From: Leeuwenhoekiella sp. MAR_2009_132
Lineage (GTDB): Bacteria > Bacteroidota > Bacteroidia > Flavobacteriales > Flavobacteriaceae
Length of the DNA stretch: 64,000 bases
Assembly (NCBI RefSeq): GCF_000687915.1
Contig: NZ_JHZY01000004.1
Span: 1,498,001 to 1,562,000 of the forward strand
Reading direction: 5' to 3'
Shown here: positions 26,300 through 35,838 of the stretch, piece by piece
Layout: every line of letters begins with the position of its first letter
Position numbering within the stretch: position 1 is the first letter of the stretch
The notes under the pieces: generated by a model
Told to the model about the DNA's origin: nothing
What the model saw: the letters and a program-made list of their open reading frames with translations, nothing else
The model's database searches: none
Made by a program: the position numbers and the translations under genes

Positions 26300-28986
26300 A
26301 TTATTCTGTATTTTACAGGCAAATTTACCATTATATTTTGAGCTTAGCGCCTGATTTTACTCTAACTGAACATCTCAAATTCATATTTCCGTGGAGGTCG
26401 TATCAAGATAAATTTCTTAAGGATTTTGATAAGCATATAGAAGACGAGCATTTGCATGTAATTGCGCCGCCAGGATCTGGCAAAACGGTTTTAGGTCTCG
26501 AAATGATAAGACGGGTAAATAAAAAAACACTGGTTTTTACACCTACGCTTACCATTAGAAATCAATGGAATGATCGTCTTGGGGATTGTTTTCTAAAAAA
26601 CAGTAAGGATGTAAATTGTGGTTATAATTTAAAGAAGCCTGCAGATATTACATTTTCTACATATCAATCGCTACATGCTTTTTTTAAGAATGAGATGAAT
26701 TCTTCTTCAGAAAAATTACTTGATTTTTTTAGAAATGCAGGGATTAAAAATATTGTTTTAGATGAGGCACATCATCTAAAAAATGAGTGGTGGCTGCCGC
26801 TTTTTGAACTAAAAAGATTAGAAAACTGTATTTATATCGCCCTTACAGCTACACCGCCTTATGACAGTTCACCCAGAGAATTACGTAATTATTTTGAACT
26901 TTGCGGTGCTGTAGATGCAGAAATCACAGTTCCTGAACTAGTAAAAGAACAGAATTTATGTCCTCACCAGGATTATATTCATTTTTCAAAACCCAGTATA
27001 GAGCGTATAAATGATATTCTTGATTTTAGAGAACAGATTTACCATTTTGTAACGGCACTTACTGGTAATATTAAATTTATTGAGTTAGTTAAAACCCATC
27101 CGTTTTATAAGGAAACAGAAGCTGTGCTGCCGCAGATTTATGAGGCGCCTAAGCTCTATTCAGCACTGCTTATCTTTCTAAATGCTTCTAAAGAATTAAT
27201 CACCAGAGAAAAACTCGAAATTTTGGGTTTAACCGAAGAGGAACAGAAGCACATCCCAAGCTTTTCTTATGAGTGGGTAGAGGTACTTTTGCAGTATTAT
27301 CTGGTTGATTTTAAAGATGCGTATGGTGAAGATGCGGCGGTTCTTTATCCCATTGAAAAAGAACTCAGACGTATAGGAGTACTCGATCAAAAGCGTTTAA
27401 ATCTTATAGGAGATCAGCGATTTTATAAATCTTTATCACAAAGTGTAACAAAACTGAATAGCATTCTTGAGATTACAAATCTGGAGGCTAAGAATATGGG
27501 CGACTCGCTACGGCAAGTCATTCTTTCAGATTATATAAGAAAAGAATTTGTTGATATTCGGCAGAATCAATTGCATACTATTAATAAATTAGGTGTAATT
27601 CCTATATTTCAGCATTTACGCTTTAATGGAATTAAAGAACAGTATCTGGGAGTACTCACCGGCTCATTAATTATTTTACACAGTAGTACGATTGATGAAT
27701 TAAGAAAACACCTCCCTGCAGATGCAATTACCTGGGAGCAAATCCCTGCATCATCATTTTTAATTATTAAACCCAATGCAACTTCAAAAACCTTGTTAAT
27801 AGGGGCGATAACACACTTATTTGAAACTGGTTTTATAAAAATATTAATAGGTACAAAATCGCTATTAGGAGAAGGCTGGGATTGCCCGGCAATAAATACG
27901 CTGGTTTTGGCTTCGTTTGTAGGCTCTTTTGTAATGTCTAATCAAATGCGGGGCCGAGCCATACGGGTTTCACCAAATCAACCCGATAAAGTTGCAAACA
28001 TCTGGCATCTTGCCTGTGTTGATCCAACCGCAGATAGTGGTGGAGCAGATTACAATTTGCTGCAAAGACGTTTTGATGCTTTTTGCGGCGTAAGCTTAAC
28101 TGGAGTACCGGTTATAGAGAATGGCAGTGATCGCTTAAATATAAAAGTAGGTTCTAATAACAGTGAAGATCTCAATTTGCATTTTAGAAATTTAGCTTCA
28201 AATCGCAATCTTGTCAAATCTCGCTGGAGTGAAGCTATTGAAGAAGGAGCTGTTATGGTTAATGAGCTGAAATTAAATTTTGATGATAATCAACCTTTTA
28301 AAGTCAAACGGAAAATCGCTTATGATACTACGCTCAAGTATGCTTTGGCAGAAATAGGTCTAATACTTACTGTTGTGTTACCCGAGATTTTTATCAGTTA
28401 CCTACGCGTTCTCATCTCTAAAGGAATCATTCATTTTATTGTTGTAGTGGCAGCTGCACTTGCGGTTACATTAATGCCGAAATTTTTTAAAGCATCAAAA
28501 CTTTATTTATATTTTGGAAGAATAGATAAAGATATTGAGGCAATCGCCAAAGTTGTGTTACGTACAATGATTAATCTAAAACATATACATACACCACCTA
28601 AAAATATCGTTTTAGAAATTGAGGAGCCTCATGCAGGTGTTATAAATTGCTATTTAAAAGGTGCTACCGCAAAAGAAGAAAAACTGTTTATATCCTATTT
28701 GCAGGAAGTGATATTGCCCATAGAAAACCCAAGATATATATTAGCTCAGGCAAACTGGCTACGAGAGCAACTGGGGTTCTCCAGCTATTTTACAGTTCCT
28801 GATGTTTTTGCACAGCGCAAGGAAGATGCACTGGTTTTCTATAATTTTTGGACGCAGCATTTAGGAGAATGTTCTTTGTATTTTACCCGAAATTTAAGAG
28901 GCAGAAAATTGTTGCTAAAAGCACGCTTTCAAGCCCTTAAAAAAGATACGCATGTAAGTGCAAAACAGGCTACAATCTGGAAATAA
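26290..28986 (+). CDS. DEAD/DEAH-type helicase with C-terminal membrane segments
   Basis: Up to 898 residues. The ATG at 26290 lies inside the divergent hemB start; a TTG at 26338 is an alternative start. Domain 1 has Walker A APPGSGKT (about 57-64), the DEAHH motif II (about 157) and motif III TATPP. Domain 2 (about 470-600) includes LLGEGWDCPAINTLVLAS and QMRGRAIRVS (motif VI with Arg finger). A hydrophobic region at about 685-740 contains two likely transmembrane helices, unusual for an SF2 helicase. The C-terminal 150 residues are unrecognised. It lies between hemB and hemF but no functional link to haem is evident. Confidence 0.8.
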   Translation: METYYSVFYRQIYHYILSLAPDFTLTEHLKFIFPWRSYQDKFLKDFDKHIEDEHLHVIAPPGSGKTVLGLEMIRRVNKKTLVFTPTLTIRNQWNDRLGDCFLKNSKDVNCGYNLKKPADITFSTYQSLHAFFKNEMNSSSEKLLDFFRNAGIKNIVLDEAHHLKNEWWLPLFELKRLENCIYIALTATPPYDSSPRELRNYFELCGAVDAEITVPELVKEQNLCPHQDYIHFSKPSIERINDILDFREQIYHFVTALTGNIKFIELVKTHPFYKETEAVLPQIYEAPKLYSALLIFLNASKELITREKLEILGLTEEEQKHIPSFSYEWVEVLLQYYLVDFKDAYGEDAAVLYPIEKELRRIGVLDQKRLNLIGDQRFYKSLSQSVTKLNSILEITNLEAKNMGDSLRQVILSDYIRKEFVDIRQNQLHTINKLGVIPIFQHLRFNGIKEQYLGVLTGSLIILHSSTIDELRKHLPADAITWEQIPASSFLIIKPNATSKTLLIGAITHLFETGFIKILIGTKSLLGEGWDCPAINTLVLASFVGSFVMSNQMRGRAIRVSPNQPDKVANIWHLACVDPTADSGGADYNLLQRRFDAFCGVSLTGVPVIENGSDRLNIKVGSNNSEDLNLHFRNLASNRNLVKSRWSEAIEEGAVMVNELKLNFDDNQPFKVKRKIAYDTTLKYALAEIGLILTVVLPEIFISYLRVLISKGIIHFIVVVAAALAVTLMPKFFKASKLYLYFGRIDKDIEAIAKVVLRTMINLKHIHTPPKNIVLEIEEPHAGVINCYLKGATAKEEKLFISYLQEVILPIENPRYILAQANWLREQLGFSSYFTVPDVFAQRKEDALVFYNFWTQHLGECSLYFTRNLRGRKLLLKARFQALKKDTHVSAKQATIWK

Positions 28987-28997
28987 CGGTATTACAA

Positions 28998-29899
28998 TTA
29001 CACCCAGTCTTTCGGGTTTTCTAATACATCAACCAGTTTTGCTTCTTCACTACCCGGCTCGGGATGATGGTCGTAGCGCCATTGCACATTAGGAGGAAGG
29101 CTCATTAATATACTTTCTATTCTCCCATTTGTTTTAAGACCAAAAAGAGTTCCTTTATCGTGTACGAGGTTAAATTCTACATAGCGACCGCGACGTACTT
29201 CTTGCCAGTCTCGCTCTTTTTCGCCGTATGGCAAGGCTTTTCTTTTTCTAAAATAGGAGCGTAAGCATCTAGGAAACTATCACCTACTTCAGTCACAAAA
29301 TTGTACCAGTCTTGCATGGAGCGTTCAGGAGTAGCTTTTAAATAATCAAAAAATAAACCACCTATACCACGGGCTTCGCCACGATGGCTGTTGTAAAAAT
29401 ACTCATCACAGCGGGCTTTGTAATGACTATAAAAATCTGGATCGTGCGCATCACAGGCTGTTTTACAAGTCTGATGAAAATGAAAAGCATCCTCTTCAAA
29501 AAGATAATACGGTGTCAAATCTTGCCCACCACCAAACCACGAGTCAACTAGCGTACCGTCTTTTTCATACATCTCAAAATAACGCCAGTTTGCATGCACG
29601 GTAGGTGCATATGGGTTCTTAGGGTGAATAACCAAACTAAGTCCACACGCAAAAAAATCACAATCACCTACATTAAAATACTTCTGCATAGCAGGAGCCA
29701 GGGCACCATGTACTTCTGAAATATTGACGCCTCCTTTTTCTATTACAGCGCCATTCTCAAGCACACGCGTACGCCCGCCACCACCTTCTTTGCGAACCCA
29801 ATTATCTTCTTTAAACCTTGCAGAACCATCTATTGCTTCTAGTTTTGAGGTAATTGTGTCTTGTAAATTCTTTATGTAGTTAACAAACTGTTCTCTCAT
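28998..29899 (-). pseudogene. hemF: hemF, oxygen-dependent coproporphyrinogen III oxidase, with a one-base frameshift
   Basis: Two overlapping minus-strand frames together make one HemF. The first (29899 to 29177) covers the N-terminal 225 or so residues, ending correctly at [13 protein letters not shown] and then reading out of frame. The second resumes at [20 protein letters not shown] and runs to the end. The total, 902 nt, becomes 903 nt (300 codons plus stop) if one A is added in the A-runs at 29238-29247; the restored sequence then reads ILEK(R/E)[10 protein letters not shown], which fits the family. HemF converts coproporphyrinogen III to protoporphyrinogen IX using oxygen. It is last in the hemA operon. 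A sequencing error in the A-run is as likely as a real mutation. Confidence 0.85.
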
Positions 29900-29916
29900 T
29901 GGGTAACTGTTTATTC

Positions 29917-30447
29917 TTATTTTTTTAAAATATAAAGCTCCATATCCTGAGCTTCTTTACCTTCTGGTTTAAATTCTTTTTCAAGAGTGCTGTGCCATAC
30001 AAAGCCGCTGTGTTCTGCGACTGCTATACTCTTTGTATTTGTTTTGTGGGTGATGATTTTAAAGCTTGAAATCTGGTGGTTTAAAAAAGCAAAATCTACA
30101 ATTTGAGATACTGCTTGTGTTATCCATCCTCTTCCTTGAAACCGCGGACTTAAACAATACGCTAATTCTGCTTCATTATTTTCAAAATCAAGATCTTTTA
30201 AGATGACCAATCCTGCTATCTCTGGATGTATAATTGTATGTATAGCAAAGGTAAAATCAGTTTTATTTGCTGCTTCCTTTTCTTTAAGCGCAATATATTT
30301 TTTAGTAGCAGAAAGCGAAGTATTCTCACTTAAAGTTATCGGGAAATATTCTTTAAAGGCGTCATTATCTTCCTTTAAAAGAAGGTGTAGCGCTTTAGCA
30401 TCTTCTGCATTTAATAATGCAATTTCAAATTGAGATTCTTCAGTCAT
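29917..30447 (-). CDS. GNAT-family N-acetyltransferase (RimJ/RimL-like)
   Basis: 176 residues. Typical GNAT features: AELAYCLSPRFQGRGWITQAV (acetyl-CoA pyrophosphate loop, QGRGW) and NTKSIAVAEHSGFVWHSTLE near the C terminus. Probably acetylates a protein N-terminus or ribosomal protein, as RimJ/RimL do; the substrate is unknown. Its first 4 bases overlap the end of the EI24 gene, and hemF starts 17 nt after it. Confidence 0.85.
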   Translation of the reverse strand: MTEESQFEIALLNAEDAKALHLLLKEDNDAFKEYFPITLSENTSLSATKKYIALKEKEAANKTDFTFAIHTIIHPEIAGLVILKDLDFENNEAELAYCLSPRFQGRGWITQAVSQIVDFAFLNHQISSFKIITHKTNTKSIAVAEHSGFVWHSTLEKEFKPEGKEAQDMELYILKK

Positions 30448-31184
30448 TGGTTTTTTTGATCTAAAAGGGTGAGCGTTGTTTTGCTTGCCGCTGTAACCGA
30501 GATGGGCAAAACCAGAAGTATTCCGACGATCGGAATCAAAAGAAAAAGCATAAATACAATACCGTTGCCTATTGCATAACCTCGATTTTGTTTCACAAAA
30601 GAAATACTTTCGCGGTAGCGCAAATGCCGTTCCAGCGTATAATCCATATTACCAAAACCTGCGTAATAGGCTTGTATTAAAAATAGCAACAAAGTCGCAA
30701 TGAAGCCTACAACAGGAATTAAGCTCAACAGCAATAAGGGCAGTGTCATAAGTAATTCCCAACCTAGATTACGCAGGTTTATACGTATACCGCGTATAAG
30801 TTGGCTTGCATTTGAAGTATCTCGATGTTGATGAATTCCGGGCTGTAAATAGGCTTCTATTTTCTCAGAAACAGGGCTCATAAAAGGAGCCGAGAATGCC
30901 ATTATTAAATGTTTGTAGAGAATAAGCCCCAAGGCTATGATTACTAAAGCTCCTATTATGTTGCTAATTGTTGTTACAGTTTCTGCTCCCCAACTCCAGA
31001 CCCATAAACGAGATATAAAACCACCTATAGTATCAGAAAGTCCCCACGCCGTAATCCCTATTAATAGAGCGGTAACAAAGCTAATTACCATAGGGATTGC
31101 AAAGTATTTCCAGAGGTTTAATTTATGAATTAAACTTATAGAATCTTTGTAATCGGCAAGTCCTTTAACTATAGATTTTATCAT
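30444..31184 (-). CDS. EI24/CysZ-like integral membrane protein
   Basis: 246 residues with about six hydrophobic segments (about 28-50, 75-95, 100-115, 155-175, 180-195, 220-242) and the motif FIATLLLFLIQAYYAGFGNMDY, which matches EI24/CysZ-type membrane proteins. CysZ is a sulfate permease, but the flavobacterial form in a hem operon has no proven role. It is 4-nt coupled on both sides. Confidence 0.8.
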   Translation of the reverse strand: MIKSIVKGLADYKDSISLIHKLNLWKYFAIPMVISFVTALLIGITAWGLSDTIGGFISRLWVWSWGAETVTTISNIIGALVIIALGLILYKHLIMAFSAPFMSPVSEKIEAYLQPGIHQHRDTSNASQLIRGIRINLRNLGWELLMTLPLLLLSLIPVVGFIATLLLFLIQAYYAGFGNMDYTLERHLRYRESISFVKQNRGYAIGNGIVFMLFLLIPIVGILLVLPISVTAASKTTLTLLDQKNQ

Positions 31185-31672
31185 TCTTCAGAAATGTATA
31201 CAAGCTGATTTTTCAAATTTACCACCTCTTCCGGCTCACAGATTTGCTGTGCTTCCTGTGCTTTCTTCTTTAATAAAAGTACAATTTCGTCTTCTTTTTT
31301 ATTAATCAATTCTGCCAGCAATAAGATGCCTACATTGTTATTGTGCAAATCCATCGCGCGTTCTAGCGGTTTATTAACTGCGATATTTTCGTGCGCTGTA
31401 GTAACTTTTAGCGCCCAGTTTTTTGCAGTTACTTCATTACCGGTCTTATCATAAACAGCTTTTGCTAATAAGATTGTCCATAATGCATGTCTAAATGCAT
31501 TTGCAGCATTGCTTTTATGATGTGTATTGCCGTAGTGTCTATTTGCCAGCTGTACTGCCTGTTGCGTTGCCTGCAATGTCAATTTGATATAAAAAGGCTT
31601 TGTAATAAATAATTTGACAAGCTTAAAAAGCTGATGGGCATCAAATGATTTTAAGCGCGCCCAGATTTTCAT
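31181..31672 (-). CDS. DUF6973-like small protein
   Basis: 163 residues, soluble, with conserved [20 protein letters not shown] and [16 protein letters not shown] blocks (His, Asp and Asn residues that look catalytic or metal-binding). This resembles the DUF6973 domain, assigned from memory of this neighbourhood. It starts in the hemE stop codon (4-nt overlap) and overlaps EI24, so it is part of the hem operon. Confidence 0.7.
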   Translation of the reverse strand: MKIWARLKSFDAHQLFKLVKLFITKPFYIKLTLQATQQAVQLANRHYGNTHHKSNAANAFRHALWTILLAKAVYDKTGNEVTAKNWALKVTTAHENIAVNKPLERAMDLHNNNVGILLLAELINKKEDEIVLLLKKKAQEAQQICEPEEVVNLKNQLVYISEE

Positions 31673-32700
31673 CGTTCGGCTTTATACTCTTTTACAGCTT
31701 CAATAAATGCACCTGCATTTTCTAGCGGAATATTCGGTAAAATACCGTGGCCCAGATTAACAATATATTTGTCTTTGCCAAAAGCATCAATCATTTCGGT
31801 AACCATACGTTTTATTTCGCTCGGGGGCGAAAACAGGCGTGTGGGATCAAAATTGCCTTGTAAAGTAATGTTTCCTCCGGTTAAATAACGGGCATTACGT
31901 GCGCTACACGTCCAATCTATTCCTAATGCCGAAGCGCCACTTTTAGCCATTTCGCCCAGTGCGAACCAGCAGCCTTTACCAAATGCGATTACCGGAATCT
32001 CGTCTTTCAAAGCATCTATGATTTGTTGCATATACTGCCAGCTAAATTCTTGATAATCTACAGGAGATAGCATGCCGCCCCAACTGTCAAAAACCTGAAC
32101 CGCATTAACACCTGCTTTTACCTTTTCTTTTAAATAAAGAATGGTAGTATCTGTAATTTTCTGCAGCAATTCGTGTGCAGCAAGCGGCTGTGTAAAACAA
32201 AACTCCTTTGCTATATCAAAATTTTTAGAGCCCTGTCCCTGCACACAGTAGCATAAGATTGTCCATGGGCTACCGGCAAAACCAATTAACGGAATTTCGT
32301 CATTCAGTTTTTCTTTAGTCATTTTTATAGCATCCATAACATAACCCAGAGTGTCATTGATATCGGGTACAATCACGCGATCCAGATCTTTTTGAGACCG
32401 AATAGGATCTGGCAACCACGGCCCAACACCCGGTTTCATCTCTACGTGAATATTCATTGCCTGCGGAATTACTAAAATATCACTGAATAAGATCGCAGCA
32501 TCCATACCATAACGGCGTATGGGCTGCACAGTAATTTCACTGGCTAATTCTGGAGTTTGACAACGGGTGAAAAAATCATATTTGGCCTTAATTTCCTGAA
32601 ATTCGGGTAAATATCTTCCTGCCTGACGCATCATCCATACTGGTGGTCGTTCAACAGTTTCACCTTTTAATGCCTTTAAAAATAAGTCGTTCTTAATCAT
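31669..32700 (-). CDS. hemE: Uroporphyrinogen decarboxylase
   Basis: 343 residues. The N-terminal signature [16 protein letters not shown] and the second block [16 protein letters not shown] identify HemE. It decarboxylates the four acetate side chains of uroporphyrinogen III to give coproporphyrinogen III, the substrate of the HemF step. Confidence 0.97.
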   Translation of the reverse strand: MIKNDLFLKALKGETVERPPVWMMRQAGRYLPEFQEIKAKYDFFTRCQTPELASEITVQPIRRYGMDAAILFSDILVIPQAMNIHVEMKPGVGPWLPDPIRSQKDLDRVIVPDINDTLGYVMDAIKMTKEKLNDEIPLIGFAGSPWTILCYCVQGQGSKNFDIAKEFCFTQPLAAHELLQKITDTTILYLKEKVKAGVNAVQVFDSWGGMLSPVDYQEFSWQYMQQIIDALKDEIPVIAFGKGCWFALGEMAKSGASALGIDWTCSARNARYLTGGNITLQGNFDPTRLFSPPSEIKRMVTEMIDAFGKDKYIVNLGHGILPNIPLENAGAFIEAVKEYKAER

Positions 32701-32736
32701 AAGTTCTAAGTCATCCCGAGTGGGCTCGAGTGGTTA

Positions 32737-33447
32737 TTAGTTAAGTGCTTTTACTGCTCTTGCAATTACACTCTCAATAGTAGTTGCATTTGCAGTGGTA
32801 TAGTTTGTTGTATGTTTTTTTGCTTCGGTTGCAGTGGTTTCTCCTATGCAAACGGCTAGCGTATTTTCTAATGTATTTTGAGTTATAAAACTCTGAACAC
32901 CACTTGGACTAAAAAAGAGTGTAGCGTCAAAATGCTGTTTAAAGCTCTTTGTATTTAAACGGGTTTTGTAAACTTCAATCTCTTCAAAATCAACATTATT
33001 TTCTTTAAAAATTTGAGGTAATTCTGCTCTTCTGCTTTCACCGCAAAAGAAGATAAATCGCTCATTTTTATAGGTATTCACGATAAAATTTGCCAAATCC
33101 TGAGCATTATCTGCAGCATTTATTACGTTGAGGTCATTTTCTAAAAGTATAGCTTCGGTTTTGGGACCTACGCAAAAGCACTTGTAATCTTGCACACCTA
33201 ACTGTTCTGCCTTTAGAGAAAGGAGCCCTTTAATGTCTGCGGACTCATTGGGTTCTTTAACCATTTTATTCAAAAATGCATTTACGGCATTTTTGCTCGT
33301 AAAAATCAAGTTCTCCAGATTACCGGGAAGTTCAAAATTTACATACTCAATTTGTATAGCATCGTATTCAACCACAGAAAAACCAGCTCCCAGAATTAAA
33401 TTCTTTTGAGAAGGGGTTAATTTTTTTGTGGAGAGTATAGATTTCAT
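32737..33447 (-). CDS. hemD: Uroporphyrinogen-III synthase
   Basis: 236 residues with the two-lobed HemD pattern: IFTSKNAVNAFL in lobe 1, FCVGPKTEAIL at the hinge, and FFSPSGVQSFI plus AVCIGETTATEA in lobe 2. Cyclises hydroxymethylbilane with inversion of ring D. It sits 13 nt after hemC and 36 nt before hemE. Confidence 0.92.
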   Translation of the reverse strand: MKSILSTKKLTPSQKNLILGAGFSVVEYDAIQIEYVNFELPGNLENLIFTSKNAVNAFLNKMVKEPNESADIKGLLSLKAEQLGVQDYKCFCVGPKTEAILLENDLNVINAADNAQDLANFIVNTYKNERFIFFCGESRRAELPQIFKENNVDFEEIEVYKTRLNTKSFKQHFDATLFFSPSGVQSFITQNTLENTLAVCIGETTATEAKKHTTNYTTANATTIESVIARAVKALN

Positions 33448-33460
33448 TAGAGTAGGGGCG

Positions 33461-34378
33461 TTACAACTCTTTTTTAATGGACTCCATCAACTCGCGACCA
33501 CCACTTTCAAGTATTTTGAGTGCGCAAAGAGTTCCAAAGTTTTGACATTCAGAAACCGGAACGCTTTCTTCAATATCCATTTTTTGAGTGCCGTCTAAGC
33601 TAAATAAAACTCCTTTAAAATGAATACGCTCTTCTTTAATTTCTGCAAAGGCGCCAATAGGTGCTGTACAGCCGCCTTCTAAAGTTCTTAAAAACTCACG
33701 TTCTACATGAGTTGCTAATTCAGAATCTTTATGATTAAGTTGTGCGCAGGCTTCTTTGCAATACGAGTCGTTTTGCATTACTGTAATAACCATTGCGCCT
33801 TGTGCCGGTGCCGGTAACATCCAGTCGAGCACGATGTGATTATCAGGCTTTAAGTTTATGCGCTCTAAACCTGCTTTTGCAAAAACAGCACCTACCCAAT
33901 CGCTGTCAGCAACTTTTTGAAGTCGGGTATTTACGTTTCCGCGTAAATCAACGACCTGATGATGTGGGTATTTATTTAACCACTGGGCTTTACGTCGTAA
34001 ACTGCCGGTTGCAATAGTAGCATTAGCATCAAAATCTGCAGAATTCTTTCCGTCTTTAAAAACAAAAATATCTTCACTCGCAGCGCGTTCTAAAACAGCT
34101 CCCTGAATAATTCCTTTAGGCAATTGTGTAGGCACATCTTTCATAGAGTGAACCGCAATGTCTACGGTACCATTGATCATTGCAACATCAAGAGTTTTTG
34201 TAAAAATACCGGTAATACCTAATTCATACAGCGGTTTGTCTAGAATAAGATCGCCGGTAGATTTAACCGATACGAGTTCGGTTTTATAGCCTAGATTTTC
34301 TAATTTATGCTGTACAGTATGTGCCTGCCAGAGCGCTAATTCGCTGTCGCGGGTACCTATGCGTATGGTTTTTGCCAA
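33461..34378 (-). CDS. hemC: Hydroxymethylbilane synthase (porphobilinogen deaminase)
   Basis: 305 residues. IGTRDSELALWQAHTV at the N terminus and the cofactor-attachment motif GGCTAPIGAFA, whose Cys carries the dipyrromethane cofactor, are diagnostic. It polymerises four porphobilinogens to hydroxymethylbilane. Starts 3 nt after the hemA stop. Confidence 0.97.
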   Translation of the reverse strand: MAKTIRIGTRDSELALWQAHTVQHKLENLGYKTELVSVKSTGDLILDKPLYELGITGIFTKTLDVAMINGTVDIAVHSMKDVPTQLPKGIIQGAVLERAASEDIFVFKDGKNSADFDANATIATGSLRRKAQWLNKYPHHQVVDLRGNVNTRLQKVADSDWVGAVFAKAGLERINLKPDNHIVLDWMLPAPAQGAMVITVMQNDSYCKEACAQLNHKDSELATHVEREFLRTLEGGCTAPIGAFAEIKEERIHFKGVLFSLDGTQKMDIEESVPVSECQNFGTLCALKILESGGRELMESIKKEL

Positions 34379-34381
34379 AAC

Positions 34382-35647
34382 TTAGTGATTTTGAAGTTTG
34401 AACACTTTTTGAATTAATTCCAAACTCTCGGTGTGTGAAATATCTTCGGTTTTTAAGTGTTTAGCAAACTGAGTAGTAATTTTTTGAATAATGCGCTCGC
34501 TGATAATTTCAGCTTGTTCTTCATTAAAGTTTGCAATTTTACGACGTTGATTGTCAATCTCACCATCTTTCATATGGGCAAGTTTCATCTTAAGCGCTTT
34601 AATAGTAGGCGCAAACTGGCGTGTAGTCAGCCACTCGTAAAATTCGTCTTGTATTTCTTTATTAATTGCTATTGCCTGCGGCAACTGCTTTTTACGACGA
34701 TTTAAGGTGTCGTTTGTTATTTTTGAAAGTTGGTCAAGATGCACTAATGTAACGCCTTCAACCTCTTCAACATTTTCATGCACATTTTTAGGAATGCTTA
34801 AATCAAGTATAAGCAAAGGTTTTTTAATATACAAAAGCTCTTTAGAAATCGTAGGCTTTTGTGCTCCTGTAGCGACAATTAGAACATCAGCTGTAGCAAT
34901 TTCAGATTGTATATCTGCATAATCTTTAACAATAAGGTTAAATTTTCCTGCTATTTTTTCGGCTTTGTCTTTGGTGCGGTTTATAAGCGTAATGTTTTCA
35001 TTGCGCGTATGCTTTACGAGATTTTCACAGGTATTACGCCCTATTTTACCCGTACCAAATAGCAAAATATTCTTTTCTGAAATAAAAGGAACACGAGATA
35101 AAATATATTGTACCGAAGCAAAACTTACCGATGTTGCACCACTAGAAATGTTGGTTTCGTTTTTTATACGCTTACTGGCTTGTATTACAGAGTTTACTAA
35201 ACGCTCCATAAACGGATTAACCAGTTTTAACTTTTTTGCTCTGCGAAAACCATTTTTTAACTGACTGATGATTTCAAAATCACCTAATATCTGACTGTCT
35301 AAACCGGTACCCACTTTAAAAAGATGATCTACCGCTTCTTCGTTTTTATAAGAATAAGAAACCTTTTCAAATTCCTGAATCGTTCCCTGCGTATGTTCAC
35401 AAAGTAATTTTACAAGATCTAGCGGTTCTTGAGCAAAGCCATATAGTTCAGTGCGGTTGCACGTAGAAATAATACTTAGACCTTCTATGCCTTCTTCACG
35501 GGCACGTTCTAAAATGCGTTCTTGTACTGCCGTATCTACACTAAAATGACCGCGCGTCTCAGCATCTGCTTTTAAATAGCTTAAGCCAATGGCGAAAAAA
35601 TCACCGGGATAAGCCGGATAAAAATGTCGTTTGCCGTTTGTATTCAT
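34382..35647 (-). CDS. hemA: Glutamyl-tRNA reductase
   Basis: 421 residues. The catalytic-Cys motif STCNRTELY (about residue 60) and the NADPH-binding segment FGTGKIGRNTCENL identify HemA. It makes glutamate-1-semialdehyde from Glu-tRNA, the first committed step of C5-pathway haem synthesis. First gene of the minus-strand operon hemA-hemC-hemD-hemE-DUF6973-EI24-GNAT-hemF. Confidence 0.97.
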   Translation of the reverse strand: MNTNGKRHFYPAYPGDFFAIGLSYLKADAETRGHFSVDTAVQERILERAREEGIEGLSIISTCNRTELYGFAQEPLDLVKLLCEHTQGTIQEFEKVSYSYKNEEAVDHLFKVGTGLDSQILGDFEIISQLKNGFRRAKKLKLVNPFMERLVNSVIQASKRIKNETNISSGATSVSFASVQYILSRVPFISEKNILLFGTGKIGRNTCENLVKHTRNENITLINRTKDKAEKIAGKFNLIVKDYADIQSEIATADVLIVATGAQKPTISKELLYIKKPLLILDLSIPKNVHENVEEVEGVTLVHLDQLSKITNDTLNRRKKQLPQAIAINKEIQDEFYEWLTTRQFAPTIKALKMKLAHMKDGEIDNQRRKIANFNEEQAEIISERIIQKITTQFAKHLKTEDISHTESLELIQKVFKLQNH

Positions 35648-35658
35648 AATATCGCTGG

Positions 35659-35666
35659 CAAAAGTA
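35659..35666 (-). promoter_or_regulatory. Predicted -7 box of the hemA operon promoter
   Basis: On the minus strand TACTTTTG (35666-35659) matches TAnnTTTG exactly, 12 bases before the hemA ATG. A GTATC/GATAC inverted repeat at 35699-35717 lies just upstream and might be an operator. No clear -33 TTG was found. Confidence 0.5.
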
Positions 35667-35838
35667 TTCCGCAGCTTGTTTAAAAAATAACGCTAGACGT
35701 ATCATTTTTAACGATACCCGAATAAAAAGTAGTTTTTAAGTATAAAATGCTCAAAATGCCCTAATTTAGTGAAGTAATCTAAACCTAAGATTTCCCTTTT
35801 GTTTAGAATAAATCTAAATAAAACTCCTTTTTTAGAAT

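Noticed and set aside
34707-35264. Plus-strand frames opposite hemA
   Set aside because: Shadows of hemA in opposite strand frames without independent evidence.
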